Origin: Blattamonas nauphoetae | Lineage: Eukaryota; Preaxostyla; Oxymonadida | Direction: 5' to 3' | Length of the DNA stretch: 64,000 nucleotides | Assembly: GCA_033064195.1 (NCBI GenBank) | Contig: JARBJD010000279.1 | Location: 34,029-98,028, forward strand | Shown: positions 32,253 to 42,849 of the stretch, one piece after another | Position numbering within the stretch: position 1 is the stretch's first letter | Layout: every line of letters starts with the position of its first letter | Position numbers and translations under genes: made by a program | Notes under the pieces: generated by a model | What the model was told of the DNA's origin: nothing | The model's database searches: none | Seen by the model: only the letters and a program-made list of their open reading frames with translations

Positions 32253-33446
32253 CGACTCCCATTCGTCTTGTGGAATGGTCTGAAGACGTTTATGAAGAAG
32301 GACGATGATGACAACACGTGGATTCCAGATAACAATTCGGTTGATCCTTCACAACTCCAACTTTCCTCACTCGACTCCGTTCCTCTTCTCGGTCTCTACC
32401 ACTACACTCCGTCACCATCAACTATGCCACACAACACTCTGACATTGAATCACGGGGAATACTGCGCGCTGGTAGGGACGTTGGGATGAGGGAAGCCACT
32501 GCTTCTGTCGGCGCTCACAGGGCTAAACGACGCGTGGGGAGGAAGAAGGTTTGTGGGTGACCAAGCCGTGCTCATGCCACAGGATCCATTTGTGCAGGAC
32601 ACGTCACTGCGAAGCATCAATCTATATGGATCAGAGTTGGACAAGACGAGGCTGGAGTGTGTGGTGCGTGCATGCTGCTTCAACACGGATGAAAAAGCGA
32701 AGCCCGACGGACTGAACACGTTCGTTGGCGGTCACAGGCGAAAGTTAAGCGGAGGACAGAAGCAGCGGATGTGTCTGGCGCATGTGTGCTATTCGATTCT
32801 GATGCAACGCGAGGCCGACTCCAACACATCCTCAGACTCTGATTCAGAATCAAACCACAAGCAAGCTGGAGAAGGCCACAGCGGCATGGAGCGAGTGGTG
32901 CTTCTGAACAGCCCACGATCGGCGTGCAATATACAAGCAGCAGACACACCTTTAGAGGAAGGCTACGCTGTACCCACAATTCACTCTGCTCCGTCTCCCT
33001 CGCATACTATGGATAAGATAGATGGAAATGAGGAGGGAGCTGAAACGGAATCAGCCGTACAGTCCACTTGTGTGATCACTCTCCACGCGATCGTGTCGTT
33101 ATTCATTGTTTCCGTTCTGAAAACACTTGCTGACACAGCGGTCGCCCCACTAGAAGAGGCTCTAAAGGAGAAACAGAGGAAGGACGCACAAACCGACACG
33201 CGGTCAGATTCTTTCAATTTGGACAACATCGTCTCTGAGGCCCCAGCGATCTGCCAGATGGGACCAGGCGAGATCATTGTGCGGATAGTGGCCGAGGTGC
33301 AGGATCAGAGCGATTGTCATGCAATTGGACGATGCCACAAATGTGTGATCGTCTGTCAAACACGCCAACACTTCCATCAAACGCTCGCTGCTCGACGTGG
33401 GTGTGATCCAAAAGCTGTTCGGGCTGCTTTTGGAAAGAGGACGTAG
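32253..33446 (+). pseudogene. Captured ABC-transporter nucleotide-binding domain fragment (ABCC-like)
   Basis: LNHGEYCALVGTLG is followed by GKPLLLSALTG, a Walker A region interrupted by a TGA. Next comes VLMPQDPFVQDTSLRSINLYG, with PQDPF as the Q-loop of ABCC proteins. KLSGGQKQRMCLAH is the signature loop. The Walker B and H-loop are absent: after LAHVCYS the sequence turns into an acidic low-complexity stretch and unrelated residues. It is therefore a broken piece of a host transporter gene. The open part runs from 32553 to the stop at 33446. It sits wholly within the hAT element, so it was carried rather than native here. Confidence 0.8.
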
Positions 33447-33777
33447 TGATGATGAGCGTGCCGCTTCGGGTGGAGGGAGAGAGTCGCGATAGTGACGCTT
33501 CGTCCTTCTTTCTCTTTGTGATTCTTTGTACAGATGCATCTCGGCAGTCTCACCCTCACTCCGACTCGACATGATGGAAGGGCTTTGTCAGAACACAGAA
33601 TAGGTTGTGGAGTCGAAACTGTCCAATGCAATCTCGCCGTCATTCACAACGTCGTGCGATCTCTCCACAGGAAGGGCGATGAGACAGCGAGATATCGAAT
33701 GACTTCACCGTTGAGATCGAATGTGACTGCCTCATCATCTCCCTCCATCTCCCGCTCACTATCATCATCTCACTCCA

Positions 33778-34618
33778 TCTCCCACCCACGATCATCGACC
33801 CCGTCCACTCCCACCCACGATCATCGTCTCCGTCCACTCCCACTCACGATCGTCGTCGTCTCCGTCCGCTCCCACTCACGATCGTCGTCGTCTCCGTCCA
33901 CTCCCACTCACGATCATCATCGACTCCGTCCGCTCCCACACACGATCATCATCGACTCCGTCCGCTCCCACTCACGATCGTCGTCGTCTCCGTCCGCTCC
34001 CACTCACGATCATCATCGACTCCGTACGCTCCCACTCACGATCGTCGTCGTCTCCGTCCGCTCCCACACACGATCATCATCGACTCCGTCCGCTCCCACT
34101 CACGATCGTCGTCGTCTCCGTCCGCTCCCACTCACGATCATCATCGACTCCGTACGCTCCCACACACGATCATCATCGACTCCGTCCGCTCCCACACACG
34201 ATCATCATCGACTCCGTCCGCTCCCACTCACGATCATCATCGACTCCGTCCGCTCCCACTCACGATCATCATCGACTCCGTCCGCTCCCACACACGATCA
34301 TCATCGACTCCGTCCGCTCCCACACACGATCATCATCGACTCCGTCCGCTCCCACACACGATCATCATCGACTCCGTCCGCTCCCACACGATCATCATCG
34401 ACTCCGTCCGCTCCCACTCACGATCATCATCGACTCCGTCCGCTCCCACACACGATCATCGTCGACTCCGTCCGCTCCCGCACACGATCGTCACCGTCTC
34501 CGTCCGCTTCCACTCACGATCATCGACTCCGTCCGCTTCCACTCACGATCGTCATCGTCTCCGTCCGCTCCCGCTCTCGATCATCATCGACTCCGTCCGC
34601 TCCCACTCCCAATCTTCT
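33778..34618. repeat. 32-bp satellite array
   Basis: About 26 head-to-tail copies of a 32-bp unit of the form GACTCCGTCCGCTCCCACAC plus ACGATCATCATC. Variants have GTC for ATC and CTCAC for ACAC. Because 32 is not a multiple of 3, every plus frame stays open and yields an Arg/Ser/His-rich pseudo-protein; this is not a gene. Short in-phase variants alternate, which suggests unequal exchange. Confidence 0.92.
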
Positions 34619-34886
34619 CGTATCCACTTCCTCACACATTGTTTTCCAGCAATTTCTCTTAAATCACTTCATGAATCTACATCTGATTGTTGTGTGACTA
34701 GAATGTGAAAAGAGCAAGAATGGAATATCTGAGAAAAGTATGGGGATGTGATCAAAGCCGGATCTCTCCACCAAGATGAAGTTATGACAAAGGCTCCAAG
34801 GAAAATGTTCGTCAGAATTATATCAACATGAAAAATCTTAAATCTGAACAAACTGAGCAAGTCGGCTCCATGGGTGGAAAGCCCTG

Positions 34887-36316
34887 CTGTGGAGTTGAAA
34901 ACTGCAGTTTCGTGTGAGAAGTGCCTTGTGGATAATATGGCATTGTGAATTTGGATCCTTGTTGGGCCGGGAAAACATAGTTAGGATTGGATATATCATG
35001 CACATGATTCGATTTGGAGTGGGGATGGGATGTCGGATGGGACGCTGTAGCAAGCTTTGGGTGATGCGATCCCGTCTTGATTCGAGGAACAAACGGCGTT
35101 ACAACAGTTAGTGCAGTTACTGTCGGTTCCGATGTCGATAGGCTTGGCAAAGGAACAATGGTTGGTTGAGGTTGGGCGAGTGTCGGAGGTTGGATTTGAG
35201 GGAGTGTTGGAGTCTTGTTTCGATCACTATTGCCCATATCGTCGGTTGGATGTGGAAATATTTGTGTCGTTTCAGAGTCACTCTCCATTTTGGTTGATGT
35301 GGACATCGGGGATGTGTCTGTGAACGGTCGCTCTCCTGTGGAATCATGATCATCAAACAGTGGTGTACCAGCATCTGAAAAACGATATTGGGAACCGCAA
35401 GTGTCGTCGTCATTAATTTGACTCGGGCTGGCTGAGAAAGACGGGTTGAAACTTTCTGACATAGAAAAATGTTTGCTGGGGCATATAACAAAAAAAGAAG
35501 ATCATACTACATGGAAACGCTCCCCATAGAAAACCCTCCATCTGTCTTCCACGAAAACGATGGAGACACCTGAGGAATTTCGGGTGAGTTTTGGGTGTAG
35601 TGTGCACTGTTCATCATTAATTGTGGCTTCTTCACAGGAACCAATTGTGGCGTCCATGAAGATGAGGATGGATGGGGGTATGTCGAATCAGATGGCTGGC
35701 CGATTAGCGAGGGATGGCCTGTTGATTGTGCGCGTGGTCGATCTGGATCAATTGTCCCGCTTGAGAATATTCTCGGTGTGAGGCTGAGAGTTGATAATGA
35801 TTGCACATGGTCAAAATCTTGTTGACACGGGGAGATGGAATTTGGGTCTGTAAAAACAGTGACTAGGTTGTATTCTCCATTCTGCTCTATGAGACGAACG
35901 CGGGTGCTATCAATTTGTCGTGCCCGAGGAGATGAATCCGTTAATTGAGGCATCGATATAGTCTGTTTGAGTGATGGAGTTGAAGAATGTGGGCTCGGGG
36001 GATTTGTCTGATAAAGAAGACTTGACATGTGGGAATATGACAAAGATTCCAGCGTGTCGTGATCGTAAGAAGGATAGGTGTCCACATCAAGTAATTTGGA
36101 ATGATCAATATCCGTTGCATGTGATTGGGCCTGAAATGAATAGTCAGATTTGATATCGTCGTCCGAAAGAGTGGTGAGAGGAGTAATGACAATCGGCGGC
36201 CTTTGAAAATGACTTGACTCACTTTGATGAGATCGCGGCTTCATTGTGGGTGAAGATAAAGAATTAGAAACGAAAGAATTGGGGTTTGAAAGTTGGTTGT
36301 GATTTGAGTCATGCAT
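34887..36316 (-). CDS. Pumilio-family RNA-binding protein, N-terminal part (split gene)
   Basis: The start ATG is at 36316 (MHDSNHNQLSNPNSF). Exon 1 (36316-35511) and exon 2 (35475-34887) are separated by a 35-nt intron starting GTAGTATG and ending CCCCAG. It preserves phase and removes an in-frame stop. The encoded ~460 residues are Ser/Pro/Gln-rich and disordered, as is usual upstream of PUF domains. Exon 2 is broken at 34886 by the hAT element. The junction reads ...KLQFSTPQ on this side and PTPTFSSAPNTIS on the other, joining in frame once one copy of the 8-bp duplication is removed. Confidence 0.82.
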
Positions 36317-36632
36317 TGGCAGTAGATTGCTTTTGGTGAATAGCGAGAGGGAATAATAACCTAAGAATGGCAGAAACGAAATTCAGAGAGTGATTCTCGT
36401 GAATCTTCCAGATTACAGAGAGTGTCGTTCGTCAAAAATAATAATGGTCGGGAAAAAATGAGACTTGATTCTGATCTTCTCCGATACCACTTCATTATAA
36501 TGACTCTTCTCCTTCACCTCATAGTTGAAAAAACAGTTTTCATTCATCATTCTGTCAATAATGGAACTTTCACGTCGAACAGGTCAATAACTGTCGTCTA
36601 CGTGAAGACTTATTGCCTTTCGAAGAAGAACG
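36317..36632. other. Intergenic spacer
   Basis: A+T-rich sequence between the divergent Pumilio start and the small plus-strand frame. Promoters for both would lie here; no specific element recognised. Confidence 0.4.
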
Positions 36633-36971
36633 ATGGTGAAGTCGTCTGGCTTCGAGATTGTTAACTTTCTTGAAGAAATCAACAAGCGGCAAGAGCGGTG
36701 GGGTTGTGACATTTTCGTGTCGATTCAGATTCGATCGTCAGTTCCTTCTTTTCCAAAGAGACGGAACATTCCCACCCAACATGTGTATCAATTGTGCTCC
36801 CAGAAAGACATGACGGCGGTCGACATTTTCAAATCCGCCGGATTGGAAGTGAAGCTCGATCACGTCGGAAATTCCCTCTTCCTGCATTTCGACCAGAAAA
36901 TGCTGTCCTCTCCGTCGAATAATTTTTCTAAATCGAGATTCATTGAGCGAAAAAAGTGCAATCTTTTTTGA
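36633..36971 (+). CDS. Small uncharacterised protein
   Basis: The ATG at 36633 opens 112 codons with mixed composition (GFEIVNFLEEINKRQERWGC, then KSAGLEVKLDHVGNSLFLHF). There is no signal peptide or membrane span and no recognised domain. It lies between two transposon-split genes and is transcribed divergently from the Pumilio gene. It could be a small real gene or one exon of a longer one. Confidence 0.35.
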   Translation: MVKSSGFEIVNFLEEINKRQERWGCDIFVSIQIRSSVPSFPKRRNIPTQHVYQLCSQKDMTAVDIFKSAGLEVKLDHVGNSLFLHFDQKMLSSPSNNFSKSRFIERKKCNLF

Positions 36972-37158
36972 TCAATCTTGATCGGAGGAATTGAGACTTT
37001 TCATGACTTTTATGCGGTTTTTTCACTTCTACACCTTCTCTTGGGATCTCATCCATACCATATCGGAATACTTTATGGTGATAGCTTCCATATTTCTGTA
37101 GAAATCCACCACCATCCATACTAAACTCGTTGCACCAGCCATATTTCAAAACCACCAG

Positions 37159-37295
37159 CTATATTAAACCCATGCCTAAGAACCATCCAATTCCGACATG
37201 CACGTTCAGATGGAGGGTGGTCGTGAGAGACTCTGTTTCGGAGAATATGAGGCAGTCGGTGCAGACCAGGGCAACTGAAGAAAATAACACGAGCT
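37159..37295 (-). CDS. HEAT/armadillo-like protein, C-terminal part (split gene)
   Basis: Continuation of the gene whose start is at 50573. After removal of the 12.6-kb hAT and one copy of its 8-bp duplication, FDEVS joins QLVLFSSVALVCTDCLIF and runs to a TAG at 37159-37161. The combined length is exactly 272 codons plus stop. The segment is helical and fits the alpha-solenoid of the family. The protein seems shorter than its paralogue at 28386, so a further exon may be missing. Confidence 0.7.
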
Positions 37296-37388
37296 GGGAC
37301 ACCCAGGGCTTTCCAAAAATACCCATAATTTTCTGGATACCTTGGATTAAGTAAAAATGCGAGATTTAAGCATTTGACTTTGGTGATA

Positions 37389-39419
37389 TAGGCTTGTCTG
37401 ACCGGCACTGACCGGTCAGTTTTCACCGAAAAGTACTGACGGTCACTGACCGGAGAAATTCTGAAACCCGTAATAGAGAGTTATCATTTCTCCGAAGTGT
37501 TCTCTTTTTAAACTTTGTTTTTGAGGATTTTTAACTGACAAGTGTGAGAGACGATGAAACAGGTGCTAAATTGACTCAATTCGTGAGAATTACAGCATTG
37601 CCAACATAAAACAACCAACCGATATCTCTGATAGATTATAAGTCGTCAAAAAGAAGATCAATGGGTTCGATCCGACATACATTTCATTGACAAGTTTCTT
37701 GTGAAATAGTCATTAATATAACAGATTTGTAATCCATATGTAGTCACTTGTTGAAGTGGGAGACTCCGAAAGTGCAAAGAAAGTAATAAATGGCTTTGGT
37801 GTGTTGTTTTCTTCAAAAGTTGCATTTCTTCTCTCCTTCACTCCTCTCCTAGCATCACAGTTCTCAGTCGTCTATCTCTGTCTAGAAATCCACTCTCGAT
37901 CCGATGAGTGTTCACGGCTGTCACGGCACCAGTAGATGCAACTTCGACACTCATCAATCAAGTCCTCTCGGTTCTGTGCATTCATTCTTGCGCACTTCGG
38001 TCATGTTGAAGACCTGGTTCACCCAGTCAACAACTGGATCTTCGGTGTACACATCCTTCCCGCGAATCGACGAGTCGGCAGCATTCACAACTTTCAAAAT
38101 GATCTCCAAAAGTTGGAGGCGATTGGCGTCTCCCTTCCCGTTCATCGATTCCATGCAGAATGTGGAAAGCGGGGATGAGGATATTCACACTGCGAGTTTG
38201 GAAGCCGTCTCGTACGCTGAGTGGGGTGAAGGTGGAGAGGGAGGTGTGTGTGCTGAGTTTGGATGGCGAAGCGGGCACCTCGTGGAGAGTGTCGAGGAGT
38301 ATATCGAGCGGGATACGAGCCGTTGATTTGATGAGAGTATATAGGATGTTTTCGTGGAGTTGAATGAATGAGGAGACGGGAAGTGTTCAGAATGCGACTG
38401 TTTTCGTTAAGCTATCACAACTTGACGAAGCAATCGAAGAGTATGATGAGAGTGAGTTTTCACACGTTTTTTGTTTTCCTTTTGAATCTCCAGTGTCTTT
38501 AAACACCTTCAGGTCTTGTTTCTGAGAGATGGTCCAATAAACAATCATTCGAATCTCCTTATCGTCGCGTAATCTGTCGATAGAGAGATGGTCCAATAAA
38601 CAATCATTAAAATGACGTCGAAAAACATATGAAATGAGAAGAAACATGAATCACAGACCGATCCTTTCGTTTCATGTCGTTCCCTCAGTTTGAACGAAAT
38701 TTGGTTGATATCTACAACAGCTTGGATTCACTGTGGTAAATTGGGGAGAGAATCATGTTCAGCAACGCTGAACTTTCAATGGGTTCAGACAGACCAATGG
38801 TGGATCATCTGTGAGGAAGATCGATCACCAAGCTTTTCCGTCCACCTGCAGACACAAGTGAACCAAATAGAAACCAAAGGTTGGTGAAAGGTGATTATGC
38901 AGATAGAAATGGAGCCTTCAGCAAAGTGGCGGGCGGTGGTGGGGTTATTTGAGGTTAAACATTGAACTCATCTGGGAAGTGGCGTTTCTCAACGTGTTCG
39001 AAGGCTGTTGACAATGTGTCAGTCACAAACACATTTGTTAAGAATCTTTACGCATTGATTGACAGAAGAGGAGCTGATGATGTGAGAGAAGGGAGTGATG
39101 ACTGATCTGCGCTTTAGCGTTCCATCTGAGATTCTTTTCTGATCTAAATAGTGAATATGACAGATAAAGAGAGACAAAATCGTGTCAAATGCATGATAAA
39201 CCCAGAGAAGAACTCAGGAATGAAGAGGATGAGTTGAATTGCACCAATACTTGAAAGAAGGCTGCCAAACGGGTTCATTCTGCATATTCAAACGTGTATA
39301 TCTTTCAGGTTGCCAAAGTTTTGCGAATAGCATGTGATTTAATGATTAGATGAGATCTGACCCATTGAAGAAATCTGGACTGACACTGACCGGTACTTTT
39401 GGCCGGTCAGACAAGCCTA
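37389..39419. mobile_element. Nested 2.0-kb hAT-type element
   Basis: Ends start TAGGCTTGTCTGACCGG in inverted orientation. The 8-bp direct repeat TGGTGATA flanks both (37381-37388, 39420-39427). Subterminal repeats of CTGACCGG and CGGTCAG occur at both ends, which may be transposase-binding sites. No transposase inside, so non-autonomous. Its ends differ from the CAGGGC family, so it needs another hAT source. Confidence 0.82.
37954..38278 (-). pseudogene. Captured fragment of an unidentified helical protein
   Basis: Two overlapping minus-strand frames read VRDGFQTRSVNILIPAFHIL and then ANRLQLLEIILKVVNAADSS with DVYTEDPVVDWVNQVFNM. They read like one alpha-helical protein with a one-base shift near 38150. 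No family assigned. It lies inside the nested hAT. Confidence 0.4.
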
Positions 39420-39599
39420 TGGTGATACAATATTACCACATTTAACCAACTTGAAAAAGCGAAAGTGAGAGTTTAATAAAAAATGAGATTTGTGAATAGA
39501 GAATAAAGGGGTCTTGTCGATCTATCCGCCCTCCCGCTTTCTCCTCGTCTTCTCTCCCCTTCTTCATTGTGTTCACCATCACTATATTCCATCTACATC

Positions 39600-39996
39600 G
39601 CTGCATTCCCTCTCCCTCCCTCTCCCAGCCAACTCGGACTGAATGCGGATACGAACGCGTACCAAGTCGCTCAAGACTTCATCTACGCTAACAACCTCGA
39701 CCAAAACTAACAGCCTCCCCTCGAGTCTTCTCAACGCAATATTGATCCTTCACTCAAGTGCTGAACTGCCTGAAGGGAGGCAATCTGTAGCAGATGTTCG
39801 GGATGTGCATCGAAGAGAACGACTCAGTGTCGGAGAGATGAAGGTTGATCAATAGTGATTTCAAGACAATGGAAACACTACTAAACTTGGTCAAGCATGA
39901 TACACAGCTGGAATCCCTGCTGATATCGAAAGCGCATGTCAACATCGGGACGCGGAAGATGTCGTTCAAACCAGAAATACAGCTCTTCCTATGTTA
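39600..39996 (+). pseudogene. Possible fragment of a PFU-domain (PLAA/Doa1-like) protein
   Basis: NAYQVAQDFIYANNLDQN resembles the PFU-domain pattern 'PW-AAQ-FL--N-L', known from the ubiquitin-binding protein PLAA/Doa1. Farther on MFGMCIEENDSVSER, then TMETLLNLVKHDTQLESLL, continue in other frames. It has stops, so it is a relic. The family call is weak. Confidence 0.3.
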
Positions 39997-40626
39997 AGAT
40001 CTGTTGATAATCATCCTTTTCACACTTTTAGAGATTAAACAGTGCACGAATAATGTGTGATATCATTTCTTTTCTCATTCTTTGTCTTCATCTCTAATTC
40101 CAGCCTGACAACATCTCCCATCTTCACAAGATTTATCGGATGCAATTTCTCCACCCATCAGCCAACTGCCTCAACCAAGTGTTCTCCCTCATCCGCTTTT
40201 TCCTGTTTCTGGTCAACGCCTGGAAAGAGACGTCTTTTCCTCTCAATCTAGTCTCATCATTCTCTTTCTGATGAACTACGCACAGTGTCTCCGCATTACT
40301 GGGTGTGCCATGTTGGCCGGATTCGCATTCTTTGCCACTTTTCATATTCGGTATCACAACGCGACGCGAATGTTTTGCTGTTCACGATTCAATGTGTTAT
40401 CGCCGCTTTCCACCACTTTGAAAGATCTGGTCTTTCCTGGAAGCGTCCCAAACATGGCTAATTGAAGCTCTGTGTGTCCAAAGGAGGACTGTCATTTGGT
40501 GGCTTCACCATGCTCACTTTTGTTGGAATAAGCAAGTATGGTCGCTAGAAATGGGCCTTTTGACATGAAGAGCCTATTCCGGTCATGAATTCGTAGAAAT
40601 CTGAACAAAAACCAATCATGTTTATA

Positions 40627-42639
40627 GTACCCGGACAAACCCGTTAGAGCGGATAAACCCGTTAAAGCGATCGACATTAATGCACCTGTGTCAATTCTTC
40701 TCCCTGCTAAACCTTCCACTCCACGTGCTTGTTTCTCTGAATCATTCTTGAAGACTACAATCATCTTTCAAATAAAGAAAATGAAATGGAAGGGGTCAGA
40801 TCTAGTCGAAGTTTGTTCTGAGCTTTATTGGTCTCTTCCCTGGTGCGCGAGAGATTATTCTGTGTGCTTCGAGCTCGTTCTCTTCATCGTCCCTTGAACT
40901 ATGTCGTCGTTTGTGTTTCTGGATGTGCTGCGCTCCTTCCTCCAGTTCGGCATCGCTTTCATCCGATTCTTCCATTGTTTGCATCAGCTCCTCACCACTG
41001 AGTAATTGCTTGATGGAAAAAACAACATCCATTGGGTCTCCTGAATAATCATCATCCCAAACATCGACGCCATTGTCTCTCCTGTTTGCTGGAAGACGTT
41101 CATTGATGTGTCTCCTCCAAGCTTCTTGGACGGATTGGTTGCCTAAAACCTTACACGAGAGGGAGAATCCACCAGTTTCAATTGGAGGAGCCCCTTCTGG
41201 CAGTGGAGTCAGAATGAGATTGCTATCGAAGGGTTCGATCCCAGTATCTCGGAACGATTTTTGTACAGTCTCCTTGATCAAAGCTCGCTGTACTTTCCCT
41301 TCGAGTTTTGAAAGCCAGGGGATCAGAGCTGTGTCGCGAAGTGACTTGGATGGGAACGGTGGCATCGTTTTCATCTCTGTTTTAAAATTTGCATTAGAAT
41401 ACAAGTCGTTTGGTTGGAGGAAGCTACTAGTGTTAGCGGGGAGGCAGAGCACGTCGAGCCCTTGCAAGGCAACATCCCGCCACAAATCTGGAATCCGACG
41501 ACTGGAGTGACCGTCCAAAATAAGTAGGGCCCTTGATTCTTCAGAGATACCTTTATCTTTCTTTCTTTGTGCGATATCGGAAAGGAGATGGTCTTTGATG
41601 ATATCACCGAAGATTTCTTTGTTCATCCAGCCGCGATCAGATATGTGCAGCTTAAAATGAACAGGGAGATAATTCTGGAGGGCTTCGCAATAATGTCGAT
41701 CAGGAAGTATGATATGGGTCGTGAAAGTCTCCCCATCCGCACAAGTGATGAAGAAGAGTGTGCAGGAGAAAATCTTGTGCACTGGGTTGACGAAGGTCTT
41801 CTTGAGAGATTTCAACCCGATTCTGAACGCTGTAATATTCTCTGTCGTGAGTAAGCTCGTTTCGTCAGCATTGAATATTAGAGATGGGCTGTAATCATGT
41901 TGTCGTTTGAGTTGAGCAAGCTGTTCAAAGAAAGGTCGGACATGAGCTCTCGATTTTGCTCGCCGTCTCGCCTCTTCCATCGGTTCTGGTCTCTTGGCAT
42001 GAAGATTAGGAAACTGTTTGTACCATTTTCTGGCCCAGTCAGAGCTCGGTTTGTGCAAGTTTGTGGCTTTCAGACATGTGCGAGCCTGAGCAATGACCAA
42101 TGCCTTCAAGACTGTGAAATTGGAATTGAATCTCATACCATCTCGGAGATATCTTGATAGGTTGGGTTGTACCCAGAATCAATCAACTCCATCATTTCGC
42201 GATGCAGTCTGTCATTTTCGTCCCCAATCAGAAAAGAAGGTCGACCTTGTCTTTGGATCGGTCTTCCGACGAGTATCCTGTTCCTTGCTCTCCGCTTTTG
42301 TCCATCAGTCAGTGTATCCTCTGCCTCCAATGTGATGTCCTTGATATTGATTATCTCACCATCATCAAGAGTCACTGTGGTTGGAGCATTCGCCTTTCGG
42401 GTTCTCCTGTGTGGCTGCAACAGGAATGCAAGTATTTCTGGCGTCTGCTGCTCCGCGGTTTCCTCCATTCAAAAGTCCCATACCTGTTCAACAAAGTCAG
42501 AACGAAGTCACCTCACATTCCAGAATTCACCCTGACATTTACTTACGACGTTGACAGATCAGTTCTCAGAAGGGGAGGAGAAAGATGAAGTGGATGTTAC
42601 GAAACGGGTTTATCGGAGATACCGGGTTTGTCCGGGTAC
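40627..42639 (-). mobile_element. Tigger/pogo-type DNA transposon
   Basis: Terminal inverted repeats start GTACCCGGACAAACCCG. A second conserved block ATAAACCCGTT lies 8 nt inside both ends. Both ends are flanked by TA (40625-40626, 42640-42641). The element is 2,013 bp with one transposase region on the minus strand. It is nested in the 12.6-kb hAT. Confidence 0.9.
40802..42468 (-). CDS. Tigger/pogo-family DDE transposase
   Basis: The first frame (42468-42133, starting MEETAEQQTPEIL) provides the N-terminal part. A second frame (42136-40802) supplies the CENP-B-like helix-turn-helix region (SSDWARKWYKQFPNLHAKRP) and the DDE_1 nuclease. The catalytic aspartates are in LIFNADETS (residue 91 of that frame), ALLILDGHSS (208) and QPNDLYSNANF (244). 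The 35-residue spacing between the last two is typical. The two frames overlap by ATGA (stop and ATG), so the protein would need a frame change there: a decayed copy, a programmed slip, or a sequence error. An acidic/basic tail follows the nuclease. Domain order and length otherwise match an intact element. Confidence 0.88.
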
Positions 42640-42849
42640 TATTACAGCGAGTCCGTCTTTCGCGACTTCACTCGCTATTCGACCTCCAACATTCACCACA
42701 CCTGGAAAATCCCAATCAACATCTCCTTCACTGCTTTTGAAGACGTTACACACTCACAAGTCGAAAACAGCGCAAGATATTACGATCCTTCCTCCATCCA
42801 CCTCCTGTGCACTCCCTCCGATTCATGCACCCCCAATCATCATTAATCC

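Larger units (their letters stand above)
31071..34886. mobile_element. Non-autonomous hAT element carrying an ABC-transporter fragment
   Basis: Both ends start CAGGGCTTTCCA in inverted orientation and are flanked by the 8-bp direct repeat CTGTGGAG (31063-31070 and 34887-34894), the classic hAT signature. The left ~38 bp match the left end of the 12.6-kb hAT at 37304. The right ~155 bp match that element's right end up to its transposase start, so this is a deletion derivative of the same family. There is no transposase. The interior holds an ABC-transporter fragment (32253-33446) and a 32-bp satellite (33778-34618). It sits inside exon 2 of the Pumilio gene. Confidence 0.92.

Noticed and set aside
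33534-34697. 387-codon open frame rich in Arg, Ser and His
   Set aside because: Created by a 32-bp satellite that leaves all three frames open; no domain, no stable frame usage.
37120-37426. Minus-strand open frame across the left end of the 12.6-kb hAT
   Set aside because: It crosses the transposon boundary; the host frame for the HEAT-like gene is a different one that ends at 37159.
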